Of a stretch of 38,971 nt of DNA, positions 35,414-38,971 are shown one piece after another. Each line of letters starts with the position of its first letter. Position 1 is the first letter of the stretch. Position numbers and translations under genes: made by a program. This DNA is from Dechloromonas sp. (GTDB taxonomy: Bacteria > Pseudomonadota > Gammaproteobacteria > Burkholderiales > Rhodocyclaceae), in the NCBI GenBank assembly GCA_008933675.1, contig WBUO01000012.1, positions 1 to 38,971 on the forward strand. Reading direction: 5' to 3'. The notes beneath the pieces were generated by a model. It was not told the DNA's origin and did not search any database. It saw only the letters and a list, made by a program, of their open reading frames with translations.

Positions 35414-37779
35414 TAAAAAAATTATCGAAAGTTCGTCGGGCCGATCCCTTCTTTGAGCGCGAGTCGGTTCGTTATGACTATCCCCTGCCGTCGCGTGAAT
35501 ACGTTTCGCAGGTTCTGACCGACGAGGGGCGCCCACTGGGCTTTGCCGAACTGACGGAACGGCTGGATATCGCCGACAGCGAACGCGACATGTTCCAGCG
35601 ACGCCTCGGCGCGATGGAGCGTGAAGGGCAGCTGTTACGGAACCGCAAGGGCGCCTACATCCTGCCCGAGCGGGCCAGCCTGACAGCAGGCAAGATCCAG
35701 GGACATCCCGATGGCTATGGGTTCCTGGTGCCCGATGACGGCAGTGCCGACATCTTTCTCGACCAGCATCAGATGGGCAAGGTCCTGCATGGTGACCGGG
35801 CGCTGGTCCGGGTCATGGGTATCGACCGCAAGGGGCGGCCGGAAGGTAGCATCGTCGAGGTCACCGAAAGGGTCAATACAAAGGTGGTCGGGCGCGTTTT
35901 CGTGGAGCATGGCGTCGTTTTCGTCGTGCCGGAAAACCGCCGGATCGCCCAGGACATCCTGGTTCCGCCGGAGAAGAAGGCCAAGCTGAAGCCCGAATCC
36001 GGGCAGGTGGTGATGGTCGAGATCATCGAGCAGCCGAGCAAGTTTTCCCAGCCGATCGGGCGCATCATCGAGGTGCTGGGCAATTACGCCGATCCGGGCA
36101 TGGAGATCGAGATTGCGCTGCGCAAGCATGACTTGCCGTTCGAGTTTTCCAAGGCGGCGTTGGCCGAGAACAAGGCGCTGCCGGACAAGGTCAAGAAGGC
36201 AGATCTGGCCGGCCGCGAGGACTTGCGCGAATTGCCGCTGGTGACCATTGACGGCGAGACGGCGCGCGATTTCGACGATGCCGTCTATTGCGAGAAGAAG
36301 GGGCGTGGCTGGCGCCTGGTCGTGGCCATCGCCGATGTCTCGCATTACGTCCGTCCGGGCATGGCGCTCGACAAGGAGGCTCTGGAACGGGGCAATTCGG
36401 TGTACTTCCCGCGCCGGGTGATTCCTATGCTGCCGGAGAAGCTGTCCAATGGCATCTGCTCGCTGAATCCCGAAGTTGAGCGCCTGGCCATGGTCTGCGA
36501 CATGGACATCAGCGCCGCCGGCAAGATCGGCGCCTATCGCTTTTATCCGGCGGTGTTCCGCTCGCACGCCCGGCTGACCTACAACCTGGTGTGGTCCTGG
36601 CTGTCTGGCGAGGCCAAGCCGGCGAGCGACGCGCACAAGGCCGTGCTGCCGCACGTCAAGAACCTGTACAAGCTGTTCCAGGCGCTGCACAAGCAACGCT
36701 GGGCTCGCGGAGCGATCGATTTCGAGACGACCGAGACGCAGATGCTGTTCAACGAGCAGGGCAAGATCGAAAACATCGTGCCGGTGGTGCGCAATGATGC
36801 GCACCGGCTGATCGAGGAGTGCATGTTGGCGGCCAATGTCTGCGCTTCGGATTTCCTCGCTGCGCACAAGCAGACCTGCCTTTACCGGGTGCATGCCGCG
36901 CCATCGGAAGAAAAGCTGAAGAACCTGCGCGCCTTCCTCGGCGAATTCGGCCTGGCGCTCAGTGGCGGCGACGACCCACGGGCCAAGGACTACGCGGTGC
37001 TGCTGGAAAAAGTCAAGGAACGACCGGATTTCCAGTTGCTGCAGACGGTGATGCTGCGCTCGCTGAAGCAGGCCATGTACAGCCCCGACAATGTCGGCCA
37101 CTTTGGTCTGGCCTACGAGCACTACACGCACTTCACCTCGCCCATCCGCCGCTATCCCGACCTGCTGGTGCATCGGGCGATCAAGGCGGTGCTCGCCGGT
37201 GAGAAGTACACGCCGGCCAGCGAATGGGACGACATAGGCCTGCAGTGCTCGGCGACCGAACGGCGGGCCGACGAGGCGACGCGCGACGTCGAGAACTGGC
37301 TGAAGTGCTTCTTCATGAAGGAACGCATCGGCGAGGTGTTCGATGGCACCATCTCGGCGGTCACCGGCTTCGGCATATTCGTGGCGCTTGATGCGATCTA
37401 TATCGAGGGTCTGGTCCATGTCTCCGAACTGGGCGAGGACTATTTCCAGTTCGATAACATCAAGCACCAGATGCTGGGTGAGCGAACCGGGCAACGTTAC
37501 CGCCTTGGTGACCGGGTGCGGGTCCGGCTGGTCAGGGCAGATCTTGAAAGCAACAAGATCGATTTCGTTCTGGTTCGAGACGACAAGTGCACCGGAGGGC
37601 GAAAGCCGGCAGGCCGTGGAAGTACCCGTCATGCCGAGTTGCCGCTGCCTGTGGAAACGAAGCCAGCGAAGCCGGCAGCGAAGAGTGGCACGCGCAAGGA
37701 GAACAGCCCCGCCGGGAAAGTGAAGAACGGCAAGGCTGCTGTCAAACCGGCTTCCAGGAAAACCGTGGGGCGGCGTTAG
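35407..37779 (+). CDS. rnr: Ribonuclease R
   Basis: This 790-residue processive 3'-5' exoribonuclease degrades structured RNA and works in rRNA quality control and tmRNA-linked decay. An N-terminal winged-helix (about residues 28-90) is followed by two cold-shock domains ('GKIQGHPDGYGFLVPD'). The RNB catalytic domain has the metal-binding Asp282, Asp288, Asp290 and Asp291 in 'IDGETARDFDDAVYC', and also 'HFTSPIRRYPDLLVHR'. An S1 domain ('GEVFDGTISAVTGFGIFVAL') precedes a ~75-residue Lys/Ala/Pro-rich basic tail. ATG 35407 has a purine-rich AAAGAG directly upstream. Frames starting earlier run through the tRNA gene. The rnr promoter is not obvious. Confidence 0.96.
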   Translation: MSIKKLSKVRRADPFFERESVRYDYPLPSREYVSQVLTDEGRPLGFAELTERLDIADSERDMFQRRLGAMEREGQLLRNRKGAYILPERASLTAGKIQGHPDGYGFLVPDDGSADIFLDQHQMGKVLHGDRALVRVMGIDRKGRPEGSIVEVTERVNTKVVGRVFVEHGVVFVVPENRRIAQDILVPPEKKAKLKPESGQVVMVEIIEQPSKFSQPIGRIIEVLGNYADPGMEIEIALRKHDLPFEFSKAALAENKALPDKVKKADLAGREDLRELPLVTIDGETARDFDDAVYCEKKGRGWRLVVAIADVSHYVRPGMALDKEALERGNSVYFPRRVIPMLPEKLSNGICSLNPEVERLAMVCDMDISAAGKIGAYRFYPAVFRSHARLTYNLVWSWLSGEAKPASDAHKAVLPHVKNLYKLFQALHKQRWARGAIDFETTETQMLFNEQGKIENIVPVVRNDAHRLIEECMLAANVCASDFLAAHKQTCLYRVHAAPSEEKLKNLRAFLGEFGLALSGGDDPRAKDYAVLLEKVKERPDFQLLQTVMLRSLKQAMYSPDNVGHFGLAYEHYTHFTSPIRRYPDLLVHRAIKAVLAGEKYTPASEWDDIGLQCSATERRADEATRDVENWLKCFFMKERIGEVFDGTISAVTGFGIFVALDAIYIEGLVHVSELGEDYFQFDNIKHQMLGERTGQRYRLGDRVRVRLVRADLESNKIDFVLVRDDKCTGGRKPAGRGSTRHAELPLPVETKPAKPAAKSGTRKENSPAGKVKNGKAAVKPASRKTVGRR

Positions 37780-37942
37780 CCGGCCCGGAGACAGGTGCGT
37801 TGCCGGGCAGCGCACCGGCCTGCCCTTACCGACTGGTGAGGGGCTGGTTCATCTCACGCCGGTCGCTGCGTATAATCTGGCGCTCGCTGTTGTGCCAATA
37901 ACAAGCCAGCCGGACGCTTGAGGCAAAAAATCAATAAAACTG

Positions 37943-37972
37943 TTAAATACGTACAATATCGGCATATATAAT
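37943..37972 (+). promoter_or_regulatory. Possible promoter of the hemerythrin gene
   Basis: A perfect TATAAT (37967-37972) lies 32 bases before the ATG, with a weak TTAAAT 18 bases upstream. The -10 sits in a small dyad (GGCAT...ATGCC, 37961-37975). A second TATAAT is at 37871-37876. The AT-rich 37921-37972 stands out against the GC-rich surroundings. Confidence 0.45.
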
Positions 37973-38003
37973 GCCGAACTCGTATGGCGGCCCAGGAGCA
38001 ATC

Positions 38004-38549
38004 ATGGCGGAGCAGGATGTGCAGGCAGATCGGGTGGAAAACATGATGCCGGCGGCGCTTGCGCCGCTGCCGCCGGAACTGATGACCGGACATCCGCAAC
38101 TGGATGCCGAGCATCACCTGCTGATGACCTGTATCGCCAATCTGCGCCGGGTTTGCGTCAATCATGCGGGTTCGCTTCACTGCGGACATTGCGACGGGCT
38201 TCGCCGGCAGCATTGCGACAGCCATCTGGTCGGCATGCTCGGCGATCTGCTGGCGTTCATCCTCGAACATTTCCGGACGGAAGAGGAAATCATGCGCAGT
38301 TCCCTGCTGCTGATGGTTGACCGGGCCGTGTGCGAGGCGCACATGGAAGACCACGCGGCGATTTCCGGCAAGGTCCAGGAAATTGTCGCGGCCCTCGATC
38401 CGATGAATACCGTCAGCCTCATCCGCGAACTGGATGCCTTGCTGACGCGCTGGATGGGTAACCATATCGCCTTGCACGACATGCTGCTTGCTCGCTGGGT
38501 ATTGCGCGAGGATTCGGTGCTGCGCCGGAATACCTTGTCGAGCAGCTGA
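38004..38549 (+). CDS. Hemerythrin-like diiron protein with a cysteine-rich loop
   Basis: This 181-residue four-helix-bundle protein carries the bacteriohemerythrin ligand pattern: 'DAEH' (Asp34, His37), 'HFRTEEE' (His89, Glu93), 'HMEDH' (His113, His117) and 'HIALHD' (His154, Asp159). Such proteins bind O2 reversibly or sense it. Between the first two helices lies an insertion with Cys51, Cys60, Cys63 and Cys71 plus several His ('HCGHCD', 'HCDSH'). This is unlike ordinary single-domain bacteriohemerythrins and could bind another metal or act as a redox switch (inference). No signal peptide, so cytoplasmic. AGGAG seven bases before ATG 38004 fixes the start; an upstream ATG at 37971 lies in the -10 box. 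Neighbours rnr and rlmB give no functional hint. Confidence 0.88.
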   Translation: MAEQDVQADRVENMMPAALAPLPPELMTGHPQLDAEHHLLMTCIANLRRVCVNHAGSLHCGHCDGLRRQHCDSHLVGMLGDLLAFILEHFRTEEEIMRSSLLLMVDRAVCEAHMEDHAAISGKVQEIVAALDPMNTVSLIRELDALLTRWMGNHIALHDMLLARWVLREDSVLRRNTLSSS

Positions 38550-38608
38550 CAGCGCGGGGCAAGGGCGGGCTGCGCTAGAATGCCTGCCTTGTTTTTGCGA
38601 AAGCTGCC

Positions 38609-38971
38609 ATGTCTTCCCGCCTGATTTACGGTTTCCACGCCGTCACCGCCAAACTGCGCCACGATCCGGCGTCGCTCAAGGAAATCTATGTCGATGCGAC
38701 ACGCCAGGATGCGCGTGCCCGCGACCTGCTCGCCCATGCCGAACTGCAGGGCGTGCGCATCATCGTCGCCGACGGCAAGCGGCTCGACGGCATGGCGCCC
38801 GGTGCCCGTCACCAGGGGGTCATCGCCCGCGTCGAAGGCACGCGCAAGCTAGCCCATCTCGACGACGTACTCGACACGCTGGAGGAGCCGGCCTTCCTGC
38901 TCGTGCTCGACGGCATTACCGATCCGCGCAATCTCGGCGCCTGCCTGCGTGTCGCTGATGCCGCCGGTGTC
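38609..38971 (+). CDS. rlmB: 23S rRNA (guanosine-2251-2'-O)-methyltransferase RlmB (5' part)
   Basis: The first 121 codons of the gene are present; the rest lies beyond the window. The N-terminal substrate-binding domain starts 'MSSRLIYGFHAVTAKLRHD' and contains 'LKEIYVDA' and 'GARHQGVIARV'. The SPOUT methyltransferase domain begins with 'LLVLDGITDPRNLGACLRVADAAGV' in codons 97-121, whose Asn and Arg ('NLGACLR') are motif 1 of the TrmH/SpoU family. RlmB methylates G2251 in the peptidyl-transferase P-loop. A TAGAAT box at 38576-38581 may be its -10. rnr and rlmB are neighbours in E. coli too; here the hemerythrin gene lies between them. Confidence 0.93.
   Translation, partial: MSSRLIYGFHAVTAKLRHDPASLKEIYVDATRQDARARDLLAHAELQGVRIIVADGKRLDGMAPGARHQGVIARVEGTRKLAHLDDVLDTLEEPAFLLVLDGITDPRNLGACLRVADAAGV

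Noticed and set aside
37794-37816. Hairpin after rnr (GGTGCG/CGCACC) as a terminator
   Set aside because: Six base pairs with no T-tract; termination there is not supported.
37917-37935. FNR-like box upstream of the hemerythrin gene (TTGA...TCAA)
   Set aside because: The half-sites are nine bases apart instead of six, so the match to the FNR consensus TTGAT-N4-ATCAA fails.

Overview
The window is about 39 kb of GC-rich, densely packed chromosome. It looks like core genome of a betaproteobacterium, most probably a member of the Rhodocyclales (Dechloromonas/Azonexus-like). I infer this from the gene content and order (hisS-yfgM-bamB-der-hfq-hflX-hflK-hflC-DUF2065-hisZ-purA, trxA-rho, a DctPQM TRAP transporter beside DctS/DctR) and from the family signatures, not from a database search. 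I found no insertion sequence, prophage, CRISPR array, integron or toxin/antitoxin module. No gap between genes exceeds about 230 bases.

Positions 1-8014 are read on the minus strand. A signalling cluster comes first: a CBS/PAS sensor protein cut by the window edge, a 1137-residue hybrid histidine kinase with four PAS domains, a receiver and an HPt domain, and a response regulator with an HD-GYP c-di-GMP phosphodiesterase domain. Upstream of these on the same strand are rsgA (ribosome assembly GTPase) and an M48/Ste24-like membrane protease. orn (oligoribonuclease) runs divergently on the plus strand. Next on the minus strand are a polytopic ArnT/PMT-like glycosyltransferase, rpmE (zinc-type L31), rho and trxA.

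Positions 12626-18500 form a C4-dicarboxylate uptake locus. The sensor kinase DctS and regulator DctR run leftward and the TRAP transporter dctP-dctQ-dctM runs rightward. The shared intergenic region holds a perfect 16-bp palindrome. A terminator-like hairpin lies between dctP and dctQ, and a strong terminator follows dctM.

Positions 18558-34671 are all plus strand: an unrecognised membrane-anchored protein, ndk, then a chain of genes most of which overlap by 1-4 bases or nearly touch (rlmN, pilF, rodZ, ispG, hisS, yfgM-like, bamB, der). hfq, hflX, hflK, hflC, a small DUF2065 protein, hisZ and purA follow. These cover rRNA/tRNA modification, type IV pilus assembly, cell shape, isoprenoid and histidine pathways, outer-membrane protein assembly, ribosome GTPases, RNA chaperoning and FtsH control.

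The right end holds a His-rich secreted protein, tRNA-Leu(CAG) with a consensus promoter and a clear terminator (both minus strand), then rnr (RNase R), a hemerythrin-like protein with a cysteine-rich loop, and the start of rlmB on the plus strand. The tRNA promoter's -35 box overlaps the rnr start codon on the opposite strand.

No wholly novel multigene system is evident. The best leads are small: the tRNA-Leu/rnr promoter overlap, the Cys-rich hemerythrin, the C-rich rho leader without a Shine-Dalgarno, the stem-loop before rpmE, the dct palindrome and attenuator, and the CBS/PAS/HD-GYP signalling cluster.
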